From the NCBI RefSeq assembly GCF_000245335.1, contig NZ_JH600287.1:1-64000 (forward strand): a stretch of DNA of 64,000 nucleotides, read 5' to 3'. Below are positions 1 through 9,821 of this stretch, one piece after another (position 1 is the first letter of the stretch; every line of letters begins with the position of its first letter). The notes beneath the pieces were generated by a model. It saw only the letters and a program-made list of their open reading frames with translations, did not search any database and was not told where the DNA came from. The stretch is from Bacillus mojavensis RO-H-1 = KCTC 3706 (lineage in GTDB: Bacteria; Bacillota; Bacilli; Bacillales; Bacillaceae). The position numbers and the translations under genes were made by a program.

Positions 1-2
1 CA

Positions 3-1335
3 GCCGGAGAGATCATCCGCGGGGATCAGCGCATCTTTATGGCGCAGATTAAAGATGGCGTACAGTTAACAGCAGGTACGTTCATGACAGGTAAATATCC
101 ATTTATGATGTTTGGTCTTCCTGCTGCGGCACTTGCGATTTATCATGAAGCAAAACCGCAAAACAAAAAACTTAGTTGCAGGTATTATGGGTTCAGCAGC
201 ACTGACATCCTTCCTGACAGGGATCACAGAGCCATTGGAATTCTCATTCCTATTCGTTGCCCCTGTCCTGTTTGCGATCCACTGTGTGTTTGCAGGGCTT
301 TCATTCATGGTCATGCAGCTGTTGAATGTTAAGATTGGTATGACATTCTCCGGCGGTTTAATTGACTACTTCCTTTTCGGTATTTTACCGAACCGGACAG
401 CATGGTGGCTTGTCATCCCTGTTGGTTTAGGGATTGCGGTTATTTACTACTTCGGATTCCGATTTGCGATCCGCAAATTTAATCTGAAAACACCAGGCCG
501 TGAAGATGCTTCAGCTGAAACAGCAGCATCTGGGAAGACAGGAGAAGCAGGCGACCTTCCTTACGAGATCCTGCAGGCAATGGGTGACCAAGAAAACATC
601 AAACACCTTGATGCTTGTATCACTCGTCTGCGCGTAACTGTAAACGATCAGAAAAAGGTTGATAAAGACCGTCTGAAACAGCTTGGCGCTTCCGGGGTGC
701 TGGAAGTGGGCAACAACATTCAGGCGATTTTCGGACCGCGTTCCGACGGTTTAAAAACACAAATGCAGGACATCATCGCGGGACGCAAACCAAGACCTGA
801 ACCGAAAACATCCGCTGAGGAAGAAGTAGGGCAGCAGGTTGAGGAAGTCATTGCAGAACCGCTGCAAAATGAAATTGGCGAGGAAGTCTTTGTTTCTCCG
901 ATTGCTGGTGAAATTCACCCGATTACTGATGTTCCTGACCAAGTCTTCTCAGGAAAAATGATGGGTGACGGCTTTGCGATCCTTCCTTCTGAAGGCATCG
1001 TCGTTTCTCCGGTACGAGGAAAAATACTAAATGTTTTCCCGACAAAACATGCAATTGGCCTGCAATCCGACGGAGGAAAAGAAATTTTGATCCACTTCGG
1101 CATTGATACGGTCAGCCTCAAGGGCGAAGGGTTTACGTCTTTCGTATCAGAAGGGGACCGCGTTGAGCCTGGACAAAAGCTTCTTGAAGTTGATTTGGAC
1201 GCAGTAAAACCGAATGTACCGTCTCTGATGACACCGATCGTATTTACGAACCTTGCTGAAGGAGAAACAGTCAGCATTAAGGCAAGCGGATCAGTTAACA
1301 GAGAGCAAGAAGACATTGTGAAGATTGAAAAATAA
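3..1335 (+). CDS. ptsG: PTS glucose-specific EIICBA component, 5'-truncated by window, frameshifted
   Basis: Glucose permease of the phosphotransferase system; imports and phosphorylates glucose at the membrane. The window opens inside the EIIC domain, in the frame that begins at base 3. Membrane segments are followed by an EIIB domain with the phosphorylated cysteine in [11 protein letters not shown] and a C-terminal EIIA domain with the active histidine in [10 protein letters not shown]. The reading frame breaks near 165-174: upstream it reads HEAKPQNKK, downstream [10 protein letters not shown] in another frame. One extra A, in the six-A run or just after it, explains this. ptsH and ptsI follow. 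The identity is sure; whether the frameshift is real is doubtful. Confidence 0.93.
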
Positions 1336-1355
1336 GGGTATATAGTACGCTGTGC

Positions 1356-1389
1356 TTGTCAGATGACAAGTACGGCTGTATGATATAAT
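1356..1389 (+). promoter_or_regulatory. Probable SigA promoter for ptsHI
   Basis: TTGTCA at 1356-1361 and TATGAT at 1379-1384 are separated by 17 bases, upstream of ptsH. A small hairpin (cttgtc/gacaag) overlaps the -35 region and could also act as a weak processing or pausing signal after ptsG. Assigned from sequence only. Confidence 0.5.
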
Positions 1390-1433
1390 ATTGTGAAGTA
1401 ATAAAGCTTTAAGTTAAAAGGAGAATGATAAAA

Positions 1434-1700
1434 ATGGCACAAAAAACATTCAAAGTAACTGCAGATTCTGGAATTCACGCTCGTCCTGCGACAGTTCTTG
1501 TACAAACTGCAAGCAAATACGACGCTGACGTTAATTTGGAATATAACGGCAAAACTGTAAACCTTAAATCAATCATGGGTGTTATGTCTCTTGGAATCGC
1601 TAAAGGCGCTGAAATCACAATTTCTGCAGCTGGCGCTGACGAAAACGATGCTCTTAACGCTTTAGAAGAAACAATGAAAAGCGAAGGACTCGGCGAGTAA
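1434..1700 (+). CDS. ptsH: Phosphocarrier protein HPr
   Basis: An 88-residue HPr. His15, in GIHARPATV, accepts phosphate from Enzyme I and passes it to sugar-specific EIIA domains. Ser46, in [10 protein letters not shown], is the site used by HPr kinase, and the seryl-phosphate form is the CcpA corepressor in Firmicutes. The ATG at 1434 follows AAAGGAG with good spacing; an in-frame start at 1425 lies on the ribosome-binding site and is less likely. The stop overlaps the ptsI start by one base (taATG), so the two are translationally coupled. Confidence 0.97.
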   Translation: MAQKTFKVTADSGIHARPATVLVQTASKYDADVNLEYNGKTVNLKSIMGVMSLGIAKGAEITISAAGADENDALNALEETMKSEGLGE

Positions 1701-3411
1701 TGCAAGAATTAAAAGGGATTGGTGCTTCAGCCGGCATCGCGATTGCAAAAGCGTACCGGCTTGAAGAGCCAGATTTAACGGTTGAAAAGAAAAACATCTC
1801 TGATTCTGAAGCGGAAGTAAGCCGTTTTGAAGAAGCGATTGCACGTTCTAAAGAAGAGCTCGAAAAAATCAAAGAGCATGCTTTGAAAGAACTGGGTCAG
1901 GATAAAGCTGATATTTTTTCTGCTCACCTTTTAGTCCTCAGTGACCCTGAGCTTCTGAATCCTGTGAAAGAAAAAATCAGCTCTGATTCTGTGAACGCTG
2001 AATTCGCTTTAAAGGAAACGTCTTCTATGTTCGTTACCATGTTTGAATCAATGGACAACGAATATATGAAAGAGCGTGCGGCAGATATCCGCGACGTAAC
2101 AAAACGCGTAACCGGCCACCTGCTTGGCGTTGAAATTCCAAACCCAAGCATGATTTCAGAAGAGGTTATTATTGTAGCTGAAGACTTAACACCGTCTGAC
2201 ACAGCTCAATTAAACCGTGAGTTCGTTAAAGGATTCACAACTGATATCGGCGGACGCACATCTCACTCTGCCATCATGGCGCGTTCTCTTGAGATTCCAG
2301 CAGTTGTTGGAACGAAAGCGGCTACAGGCACGATCCAAAACGGCGTGACTGTTATCGTTGACGGTATTAATGGCGATGTCATTATCGATCCTTCTGCGGA
2401 AACTGTAAAAGAGTATGAAGAAAAACATAACGCTTATTTAGCTCAAAAAGCAGAGTGGGCGAAGCTTGTCAATGAACCGACTGTATCAAAAGACGGTCAT
2501 CATGTAGAGCTTGCAGCGAATATCGGTACTCCAGATGATGTAAAGGGTGTTCTTGAAACGGCGGAGAAGCAGTTGGTCTTTACCGTACAGAATTCCTTTA
2601 CATGGGAAGAGATCAGCTGCCTACAGAAGATGAACAGTTTGATGCTTATAAAACGGTTCTTGAGCGTATGGAAGGAAAATCAGTTGTCGTGCGGACACTT
2701 GATATCGGCGGAGACAAAGAGCTTCCTTACCTGCAGCTTCCTAAAGAAATGAACCCGTTCTTGGGATACAGAGCAATTCGTCTTTGCCTTGAAGAGCAAG
2801 AAATCTTCAGAACACAGCTTCGCGCGCTGCTTCGTGCAAGTACATACGGAAACTTGAAAATCATGTTCCCTATGATTGCGACAGTTAACGAATTCAAAGA
2901 AGCGAAAGCGATCCTTCTTGAAGAGAAAGAAAAGCTTGTCAAAGCGGGACAACCTGTATCTGACGATATTGAAGTCGGTATGATGGTTGAGATTCCGTCG
3001 ACTGCAGTCATCGCTGATCAGTTTGCTAAAGAAGTTGACTTCTTCAGTATCGGAACAAATGATTTGATCCAATACACAATGGCAGCTGACCGTATGAATG
3101 AACGTGTAGCTTACCTGTATCAGCCATACAACCCTGCAATCCTTCGCTTAATTACACTTGTAATTGAAGCGGCACATAAAGAAGGAAAATGGGTCGGCAT
3201 GTGCGGAGAAATGGCAGGAGACGAAATTGCGATTCCGATTCTTCTTGGCTTAGGCTTAGATGAGTTCTCAATGAGCGCAACTTCTATTCTTCCGGCAAGA
3301 ACTCAAATCAGCAAATTGTCTAAACAAGAAGCTGAGTCATTCAAAGAGAAAATCTTATCTATGAGCACGACAGAAGAAGTTGTCGCGTTCGTAAAAGAAA
3401 CATTCAAGTAA
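1700..3411 (+). CDS. ptsI: PTS Enzyme I (phosphoenolpyruvate-protein phosphotransferase), frameshifted
   Basis: First protein of the PTS cascade; takes phosphate from PEP and gives it to HPr His15 in the cytoplasm. The N-terminal part holds the swivelling histidine in [13 protein letters not shown]. The C-terminal PEP-binding barrel shows [11 protein letters not shown] and the late active-site segment [10 protein letters not shown]. The frame breaks at about 2556-2558: GVLET is followed by noise, while the next frame resumes at [12 protein letters not shown]. Adding one A (gaaac to gaaaac) gives [15 protein letters not shown] and exactly 570 residues, the usual length. A real null mutation would abolish PTS sugar uptake, so a base-calling error is likely. 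Confidence 0.95.
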
Positions 3412-3415
3412 TGCG

Positions 3416-3452
3416 CAAAAACCAGACGGCCTCGGGCCTGTCTGGTTTTTTT
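3416..3452 (+). terminator. Rho-independent terminator of ptsHI
   Basis: The stem AACCAGAC/GTCTGGTT with a short inner GC stem is followed by a run of seven T residues directly after the ptsI stop. Confidence 0.9.
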
Positions 3453-3482
3453 CATAATCAGGGTTGCAGCGGGGCACAATAA
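3452..3482 (+). promoter_or_regulatory. Possible SigG-type promoter for splAB
   Basis: TCATA near 3452 and CACAATA at 3475-3481 sit about 17 bases apart just upstream of splA, resembling the forespore SigG pattern. Forespore expression of splAB is established in B. subtilis. The match here is by eye and moderate. Confidence 0.35.
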
Positions 3483-3501
3483 CATGGCTAGGAGGGATAG
3501 A

Positions 3502-3741
3502 ATGTCAAACGAATTTAACGCAGGAGATACAGTCTACGTGATCTACAGAAATCCGCACGCCGCCAATGTTGCTCATATAAAGGAAGCTGAAATTGTGCAT
3601 CATCCATACCATGAGGGTGAGCTTTCCCTGTTTATATTTGAAACCTACCATCCGTTTGCTGAGGATGATGCTGTTTTTGCAAGCTATGAAGAAGCTAAAT
3701 CGCTTTACAAAGAACTCTTTGATATTGATCCGTATGAGTAA
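3502..3741 (+). CDS. splA: Transcriptional regulator of the spore photoproduct lyase operon
   Basis: A 79-residue small acidic protein. In B. subtilis SplA is a negative regulator of splAB expression in the developing forespore. The ATG at 3502 follows AGGAGGG with six-base spacing; an in-frame ATG at 3484 lies before this ribosome-binding site and is rejected. splB follows 77 bases downstream in the same operon. Function is taken from the family and gene order; no catalytic motif is visible. Confidence 0.9.
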   Translation: MSNEFNAGDTVYVIYRNPHAANVAHIKEAEIVHHPYHEGELSLFIFETYHPFAEDDAVFASYEEAKSLYKELFDIDPYE

Positions 3742-3818
3742 CAAGGAAATCATTACAACTCATATCCTTTCCGCCTAGTGAGAAAAGTAACGTTAGTAAA
3801 GGAAAAGGATGTGGCATC

Positions 3819-4847
3819 ATGCAGAACCCATTTGTTCCGCAGCTCGTTTATATTGAACCGAGAGCAATGGAATATCCATTGGCACAAAAATTACATGATA
3901 AATTTGAAAAAATGGGCATCGAAATCAGAGAAACGACGTCCCATAACCAAGTGCGCAATATTCCTGGTAAAAACCATCTTCAGCAATACCGTAATGCAAA
4001 ATCAACGTTAGTAGTTGGTGTCAGAAAAACATTGAAGTTTGATTCTTCAAAACCGTCAGCTGAATATGCGATTCCGTTTGCGACAGGCTGTATGGGGCAT
4101 TGCCATTACTGCTATTTACAAACCACAATGGGAACAAAACCCTATATCAGAACCTATGTAAACGTCGAAGAAATATTGGATCAGGCGGATCAGTATATGA
4201 AAGAACGTGCACCGGAGTTTACAAGGTTTGAGGCTTCATGTACCTCTGATATTGTGGGCATCGACCATTTGACACACACGCTCAAGCACGCCATTGAACA
4301 TTTCGGACAGAGTGAGCTTGGCAAGCTCAGGTTTGTCACAAAGTTTCACCATGTTGACCACCTTTTGGATGCTAAACATAACGGAAAAACAAGATTCAGA
4401 TTCAGCATAAATGCTGACTATGTGATTAAGAATTTTGAGCCGGGAACCTCTCCTCTCGATAAACGGATTGAAGCGGCTGTAAAAGTAGCGAAAGCAGGCT
4501 ACCCGCTAGGCTTTATTGTTGCGCCGATATACATTCACGAAGGCTGGGAGGAAGGATACAGACATCTGTTTGAAAAGCTGGATGCTGCTTTGCCGCAGGA
4601 CGTCAGACATGATGTTACCTTTGAATTAATTCAGCATCGTTTTACAAAACCGGCCAAACGAGTGATAGAGAAGAATTATCCGAAGACGAAGCTAGAATTA
4701 GATGAAGAAAAACGTCGTTATAAATGGGGACGTTACGGAATCGGAAAATATATTTATCAGAAAGATGAAGAACATGTGCTTCGGGAAACACTCGAATCTT
4801 ATATCGATACGTATTTTCCTAATGCGAAAATTGAATATTTCACGTAA
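3819..4847 (+). CDS. splB: Spore photoproduct lyase (radical SAM)
   Basis: A 342-residue radical SAM enzyme that repairs the 5-thyminyl-5,6-dihydrothymine photoproduct in spore DNA during germination. The CX3CX2C cluster motif appears as CMGHCHYCYLQ near residue 91-98. The extra cysteine characteristic of the lyase family is in FEASCTSD. The length equals the known protein. The start is the ATG after AAAGGATGTGGCATC. The gene converges with ykwB, and the two stop codons overlap by 8 bases. Confidence 0.96.
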   Translation: MQNPFVPQLVYIEPRAMEYPLAQKLHDKFEKMGIEIRETTSHNQVRNIPGKNHLQQYRNAKSTLVVGVRKTLKFDSSKPSAEYAIPFATGCMGHCHYCYLQTTMGTKPYIRTYVNVEEILDQADQYMKERAPEFTRFEASCTSDIVGIDHLTHTLKHAIEHFGQSELGKLRFVTKFHHVDHLLDAKHNGKTRFRFSINADYVIKNFEPGTSPLDKRIEAAVKVAKAGYPLGFIVAPIYIHEGWEEGYRHLFEKLDAALPQDVRHDVTFELIQHRFTKPAKRVIEKNYPKTKLELDEEKRRYKWGRYGIGKYIYQKDEEHVLRETLESYIDTYFPNAKIEYFT

Positions 4848-5523
4848 ACGGGCTGTCAGTTTTACAGCTCGTTTTTTCATAAAAGGGATTTTTCCACTCC
4901 ATCAAAACCCCATAATTCAGCGATTCTTCATCGTCTAAATAATTGCTGACGATACAGAGCGGTGAACGGCCGCAATGCAGGAGAAATGACAGTACAGGAT
5001 CTTTCTTTTTTCCTTCAATTACATCCTCTACATATTGTGAAGCGCTGATCTCGTGGGCGTACTTATGATAAAAAGGAATACGTCCGCCGCCGAGTAACCG
5101 TTCCATTCGCTTTTCAACGGCTAATTCATACATCGTATTCATCAGCCATTTTCCTATTCCAAGCTTCCGGTAATGCGGTGAAACCGAAATATCAACTACA
5201 TATAATGTATTTGCCTGCGGATCATGACATGTAATATAGCCGTTATCTGTTGTCTCCGCCCATGTATGCTCGGGAGCATCGGGATCAAAATGCACGATAA
5301 GGGCAGTCATCGAACCGACGATTTCACCATTAACCAGCGCGCATAAAGCCCCTTCCGGAAAGGTGTTGATATGGCTGTCAAGCTGTTCTTCTGACCACAG
5401 CAATTCCTGCGGAAATGGAGGGGGAAAACACTCTTTCTGAAGAGAAAGCAATCCCTCAATGTCTGTTCTTGAATAATTTCTGATCGTCAGCCGTTCAAAT
5501 TTAAAGCCATTATGGACATACAT
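4840..5523 (-). CDS. ykwB: GNAT-family N-acetyltransferase
   Basis: A predicted GCN5-related acetyltransferase of about 227 residues, target unknown. The acetyl-CoA pyrophosphate loop is visible as SPHYRKLGIGKWLMN, preceded by the strand LYVVDIS. The start is uncertain: the clear ribosome-binding site (GGGGGGAG) lies about 20 bases before the ATG at 5523, so translation may begin at a non-ATG codon slightly upstream, such as the ATT at about 5535. The gene is transcribed toward splB, and its last codons overlap the splB stop. Confidence 0.85.
   Translation of the reverse strand: MYVHNGFKFERLTIRNYSRTDIEGLLSLQKECFPPPFPQELLWSEEQLDSHINTFPEGALCALVNGEIVGSMTALIVHFDPDAPEHTWAETTDNGYITCHDPQANTLYVVDISVSPHYRKLGIGKWLMNTMYELAVEKRMERLLGGGRIPFYHKYAHEISASQYVEDVIEGKKKDPVLSFLLHCGRSPLCIVSNYLDDEESLNYGVLMEWKNPFYEKTSCKTDSPFT
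4846..4878. terminator. Terminator between convergent splB and ykwB
   Basis: AAACGGGCTGT pairs with ACAGCTCGTTT followed by T residues, right after the splB stop. On the other strand it lies inside the last codons of ykwB, so it probably serves splB. Confidence 0.7.
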
Positions 5524-5648
5524 CTGTTTAAAAATGACAATCACTCCCCCCATGCTGTTTATTATATCGTAATCAAACTGCTGAAACACAATGAATTGGA
5601 ATATTCAATGAATATTCTGTGTTTTCAATATCATTTATTTTATGATTA

Positions 5649-5675
5649 TTCATTTTTGGGTGAAAAGGCCGATAT
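5649..5675 (+). promoter_or_regulatory. SigD promoter of mcpC
   Basis: GCCGATAT at 5668-5675 is a perfect SigD -10 element. The -35 position 15 bases upstream reads TTCA, a weak match to TAAA. SigD control fits a chemoreceptor gene. Confidence 0.7.
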
Positions 5676-5696
5676 AGAAATTAGGAGGGGATTGGT

Positions 5697-7664
5697 TTGT
5701 TTAAAAAACTTCACATGAAAATTGCTGTTTTTGTTTCTATCATGTTAATCGTTACAGTTGTTCTTTTAATGCTTTCTTCTTACCTGACGTTAAAACCGAT
5801 GATTACAGAGGATGGGAAAAACACGACACAAAACGTAACAAACTCGCTTGAACAAAATATTGAACTGCAATTAAAGAGTTATGACATTTCGCTGTTAAGA
5901 TTGGCAAATGGAGAGTTAACCCGTGCGTTTGTGACAAACTCAAGTAAAGATGCTGCCAGGCTGTTTAATGATGACATCAAACAAATTAAAGAAAACGATG
6001 ATTATGTAGCGATGGCCTATATTGGCACCGCAAAAAAAGAAATGTTTACATATCCGAAAGCCGAATTCGCAGAAGATTATGACCCGGCTTCTAGAACATG
6101 GTATAAGCGCGCGGCTGAAACACCGGATAAAGTCGTCTGGACTGAACCCTATAAAGATGTCGTGACGGGAGAAATGGTCGTCACAGCCTCAAAAGCAATT
6201 CTTGACGGGCAGAAGGTGATAGGGGTTGCCAGTTATGATCTGAAACTTTCTTCCATTCAAGCTATGGTAAATAAGCAAAAGGTGCCATACAATGGCTTTG
6301 CTTTTTTAGCTGATGCAAGCGGCAATCTTTTAGCACATCCGTCAAACCAAGGAAAAAATATCTCCAAGGACCAAACATTAAAAACCATTGCATCTGACAA
6401 AAACGGGATACAAGATGCAAAGGGAAAAATGATTGTGTATCAAACGGTTGGAGAAACGGGATGGAAAGTCGGAACACAATTTGACACAAATCAATTAATG
6501 TGGATTTCAGATAAAATGAATCGGGCGAACCTTTTCATCTCACTCATCGCGCTGGCGGTGACGATTATTCTCAGCTACTTCCTCGCCAAAACAATAACCG
6601 GGCCGATCCAGCAGCTGATTGCGAAAACAAAGGCTGTCTCTGCAGGCGATTTGACAGTCCACGCAGAGTCAAAGACTAAGGATGAAGTCGGCATGTTAAC
6701 AAGAGACTTTAATCAGATGGTTGAAAACATGAAGGAAATGGTGGAACAAGTCAGATATTCCTCAGGAAAAGTGTCTGACACCTCTGAACAACTAACAGCT
6801 GTCTCCGCTGAAACCAATGAAACGAGCGGACAAATTGCGAAAGCGATCGAAGAAGTGGCAGCAGGGGCAACAGAACAGGCTTCAGAGGTTGAAACCATTA
6901 ACGAAAAATCGGAAAACCTATATGATAAAATCAGAGGAATTGCGGATCAGGCAGGCGGCATGAAAGCACGTTCAAAATCCTCAGAGGATGCAAGCTATAA
7001 AGGGCTTGACGCTCTCGGCCAGCTGCTGATGAAATCAAACGAAGCCAATACGGAAACAAAGAAAGTCGAAACGATGCTGCTGGATTTAGAAAATCAAACC
7101 AAGAATATTGAAGAAGTGGTTACTGCGATTTCAAATATCTCGGATCAAACCAATTTACTTGCCTTAAACGCCAGTATTGAGGCAGCCAGAGCCGGTGAAA
7201 GCGGACGCGGATTTGCAGTCGTGGCTGAAGAGGTGCGGAAGCTTGCCGAGCAATCAGCGCTTTCCACCAAGCATATCAGTGAGACAGTGAAGTTGATACA
7301 GCTTGAAACAAAAGAGGCTTCCCATGCAATGGTTGAAGCAAGTAAAATGAATGATGAACAAAACAGCGCAATCCATGAGACTGGCGAAGTATTAAACACA
7401 ATCACGTCGGAAATGCAGTCACTTGTACAAGGGATTGATCAAATTTACGAAGACATACAAAGAATGAGTGAAGAACAGCTTGCCATATCTGAAGCGATTC
7501 AAAGCATCTCAGCTATATCACAGGAATCGGCTGCTGCAGCGGAGGAAGTCAACGCCTCAACCGATGAACAGCTGATCACGCTTGAGAAAGTCAAACACTC
7601 AACTGATACATTAAAACATGCTAGCCAAGAGCTTATGAACGCTATTGAGAAATTCACATTATAA
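5697..7664 (+). CDS. mcpC: Methyl-accepting chemotaxis protein McpC
   Basis: A 655-residue transmembrane chemoreceptor, known in B. subtilis for amino acid sensing and PTS-linked chemotaxis. It has an N-terminal membrane segment (about residues 8-30), an extracellular dCache-like sensor with [11 protein letters not shown], a second membrane segment near 280-300, and a HAMP domain beginning [10 protein letters not shown] long cytoplasmic coiled coil carries the conserved signalling hairpin ([16 protein letters not shown]) and methylation regions. The start is TTG at 5697 after AGGAGGGG. A SigD promoter precedes it and a terminator follows. Confidence 0.95.
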   Translation: MFKKLHMKIAVFVSIMLIVTVVLLMLSSYLTLKPMITEDGKNTTQNVTNSLEQNIELQLKSYDISLLRLANGELTRAFVTNSSKDAARLFNDDIKQIKENDDYVAMAYIGTAKKEMFTYPKAEFAEDYDPASRTWYKRAAETPDKVVWTEPYKDVVTGEMVVTASKAILDGQKVIGVASYDLKLSSIQAMVNKQKVPYNGFAFLADASGNLLAHPSNQGKNISKDQTLKTIASDKNGIQDAKGKMIVYQTVGETGWKVGTQFDTNQLMWISDKMNRANLFISLIALAVTIILSYFLAKTITGPIQQLIAKTKAVSAGDLTVHAESKTKDEVGMLTRDFNQMVENMKEMVEQVRYSSGKVSDTSEQLTAVSAETNETSGQIAKAIEEVAAGATEQASEVETINEKSENLYDKIRGIADQAGGMKARSKSSEDASYKGLDALGQLLMKSNEANTETKKVETMLLDLENQTKNIEEVVTAISNISDQTNLLALNASIEAARAGESGRGFAVVAEEVRKLAEQSALSTKHISETVKLIQLETKEASHAMVEASKMNDEQNSAIHETGEVLNTITSEMQSLVQGIDQIYEDIQRMSEEQLAISEAIQSISAISQESAAAAEEVNASTDEQLITLEKVKHSTDTLKHASQELMNAIEKFTL

Positions 7665-7672
7665 ATATTGGA

Positions 7673-7705
7673 TACCCAGAACTTTTTCAAGTTTTGGGTT
7701 TTTTC
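7673..7705 (+). terminator. Terminator of mcpC
   Basis: ACCCAGAACTT and AAGTTTTGGGT pair across a short loop and are followed by six T residues. Confidence 0.85.
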
Positions 7706-7800
7706 ATTTTCTAGGCTCTACTATATGATTACTAGATATGGTAGTCTAGAAAATGATAAATTTTAACTAAATGAAAACAATACGTCTGGGAGGAATCGCC

Positions 7801-8667
7801 TTGAAAAAAACAGTCGGTTTTATCGGTCTTGGAGTAATGGGAAACAGTATGGCTTCACATATCCTTAATGATGGACATCCTGTATTGGTGTACACCCGCA
7901 CAAAAGAAAAAGCGGACAGCATACTGGAAAAAGGTGCGGTATGGAAAGGCACCGTAAAAGATCTTTCAAAAGAAGCTGATGTCATTATTACAATGGTAGG
8001 CTATCCCAGTGATGTAGAAGAAGTGTATTTCGGCAGCAACGGAATTATTGAAAATGCTAAAAAAGGCGCGTATCTCATTGATATGACGACTTCTAAACCA
8101 TCGTTAGCCAAAAAAATTGCGGAGGCAGCCAAAGAAAAATCATTATTTGCCTTAGACGCACCTGTTTCAGGAGGTGACATCGGCGCGCAAAAAGGAACAC
8201 TGGCGATTATGGTCGGAGGAGAAAAAGAAGCGTTTGAAGCTTGCCTGCCCACCTTCTCTTTAATGGGAGAGAATATTCAATATCAAGGGCCGGCAGGAAG
8301 CGGGCAGCACACAAAAATGTGTAATCAAATCGCGATCGCAGCAGGTATGATCGGTGTAGCCGAAGCGATGGCTTATGCCCAAAAATCAGGTCTTCAGCCG
8401 GAAAACGTCCTGAAGAGCATTACAACTGGAGCGGCAGGAAGCTGGTCATTGTCAAACCTCGCCCCGCGTATGCTGAAAGGTGATTTCGAACCAGGTTTTT
8501 ACGTAAAGCATTTTATTAAAGATATGGGAATTGCTTTAGAGGAAGCGGAATTAATGGGGGAAGAAATGCCAGGCTTGTCGCTAGCGAAATCATTATATGA
8601 CCAACTTGCCGCACAAGGAGAAGAAAACAGCGGAACTCAAAGTATATATAAACTTTGGGTGAAATAA
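7801..8667 (+). CDS. ykwC: 3-hydroxyisobutyrate dehydrogenase-family oxidoreductase
   Basis: A 288-residue NAD(P)-dependent beta-hydroxyacid dehydrogenase, substrate unproven. The N-terminal Rossmann motif GFIGLGVMGNSMA binds cofactor. DAPVSGGDIGAQ is the family's substrate-binding segment, and the catalytic lysine region is GSGQHTKMCNQ. The start is TTG at 7801, preceded by GGGAGG at proper spacing; an in-frame ATG at 7771 comes before that site and is rejected. It stands alone between mcpC and convergent ykwD. Confidence 0.92.
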   Translation: MKKTVGFIGLGVMGNSMASHILNDGHPVLVYTRTKEKADSILEKGAVWKGTVKDLSKEADVIITMVGYPSDVEEVYFGSNGIIENAKKGAYLIDMTTSKPSLAKKIAEAAKEKSLFALDAPVSGGDIGAQKGTLAIMVGGEKEAFEACLPTFSLMGENIQYQGPAGSGQHTKMCNQIAIAAGMIGVAEAMAYAQKSGLQPENVLKSITTGAAGSWSLSNLAPRMLKGDFEPGFYVKHFIKDMGIALEEAELMGEEMPGLSLAKSLYDQLAAQGEENSGTQSIYKLWVK

Positions 8668-8668
8668 A

Positions 8669-8701
8669 AAGAGATTGCCTGTCAAAACAGGCAATCTCTT
8701 C
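8669..8701. terminator. Bidirectional terminator between ykwC and ykwD
   Basis: A 13-bp stem (AGAGATTGCCTGT / ACAGGCAATCTCT) with A-rich and T-rich flanks lies between the convergent genes and can stop both. Confidence 0.9.
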
Positions 8702-8705
8702 TTTA

Positions 8706-9483
8706 TTATTTTCCGATGAATTGCTGTGTCCAGTAGCTGCCTGATTCAACATAACCCACACCGATGTGTGTAAAGTTAGGGTTAAGAATGTTTTTTCTGT
8801 GGCCCTCACTGTTCATCCAAGCTTTTACTACTTCTTCAGGTGTTTTTTGTCCTTTAGCAATGTTTTCACCAGCTGTTTTGTAGCTGATTCCGAAAGATTT
8901 CATCATATCAAACGGTGAGCCGTAAGTTGGGCTTTGGTGATCAAAATAGTTTTTGTCTTTCATATCCTGTGATTTTGCACGTGCAGATTTGCTTAATGTT
9001 TCATCAATTTGAAGCGGTTTTAAACCTTGTTTTTGTCTTTCTGCATTTGTCAGCTCAACAACTTTTTTCTCATATGCACTTACAGATGAAGGTGCAGCTG
9101 TTGTTGTATTATTGCTGGTTTTTTCAGCAGTAGCCGGTGCTTTAGCAGCAGTGCTTTGATCAGCGGCTTTTTCTAGGAGCCTTTTGAGCTGGCTTTACAG
9201 CTTCCGGTTTTTGAACATCCTGAATCTTCATGTTGGATTGTTTCGCATGCTTTTGAAGAAGCTGCTCAAGCTCTTTTTCATTCGCCGCGTTTAGTGTTTT
9301 TATATTTGTTTTAATATGTAGCTTTTTCACTACATCCTTAAGTGTAAGGTTTTGCACTGTGTTCCCCGTTTTGACCGTTACCACAGGCTGGCAGGAGAGT
9401 TCTTTCGCTGATGCTTGCTGTACGCCTCCGAATGTGAATAATCCAACCGCAGCGGCAGCAGATAAAATAAATGCTTTTTTCAT
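8706..9483 (-). CDS. ykwD: Secreted CAP/SCP-domain protein YkwD, frameshifted
   Basis: A secreted protein of unknown function with a cysteine-rich-secretory/PR-1 (CAP) domain. The N-terminus is a signal peptide (MKKAFILSAAAAVGLF, cleavage near ASA-KE). A low-complexity Ala/Lys/Thr linker follows, then the CAP domain with NYFDHQSPTYGSPFDMM, AGENIAKGQ and EGHRKNILNPNFTHIGVG. The two parts lie in different frames; the break is at about 9174, where one extra base turns APEKAADQ into APRKSR-stop. Removing it restores about 258 residues. This is probably a sequence error. Confidence 0.88.
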
Positions 9484-9821
9484 TAGTTCGTAACCTCCTA
9501 GAGTTGTTTGTTTTCTACAAAAAAATCATAACATAGCTTTTTTGTCATAAAGAATCCATCACTTTCCTTTGACAAATGATGATTGTCATTTTTGTAATCA
9601 AAACGCGCTGAACCGCTGATGACAAGCGAGTCATGTGTATGTAGTGACTTTATCTCACAGTTACATAGCTTCCTATTTTTTGAATCGTTAGTTATATTTT
9701 AATGTATTTCATTATTGACAACTTTTTTTATCCCTTTTCGCTGTAACAACTATTACAAAGGTGTTACAATTAAAAACAGTATATGTAAATATATTGAATG
9801 ATTTGAGAGGGGTAACCAGAA
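9484..9821. other. Intergenic region between divergent ykwD and pbpH
   Basis: A+T-rich 338-bp spacer holding the promoters of two divergent cell-envelope genes. A TTGACA hexamer lies at 9715-9720. Short repeated tgacaa/ttgtca words occur around 9570-9640. No convincing ORF or RNA gene was seen. Confidence 0.5.

Noticed and set aside
1358-1373. Small hairpin between ptsG and ptsH as terminator
   Set aside because: No T tract follows, and it overlaps the likely ptsH promoter; read-through from ptsG is expected.
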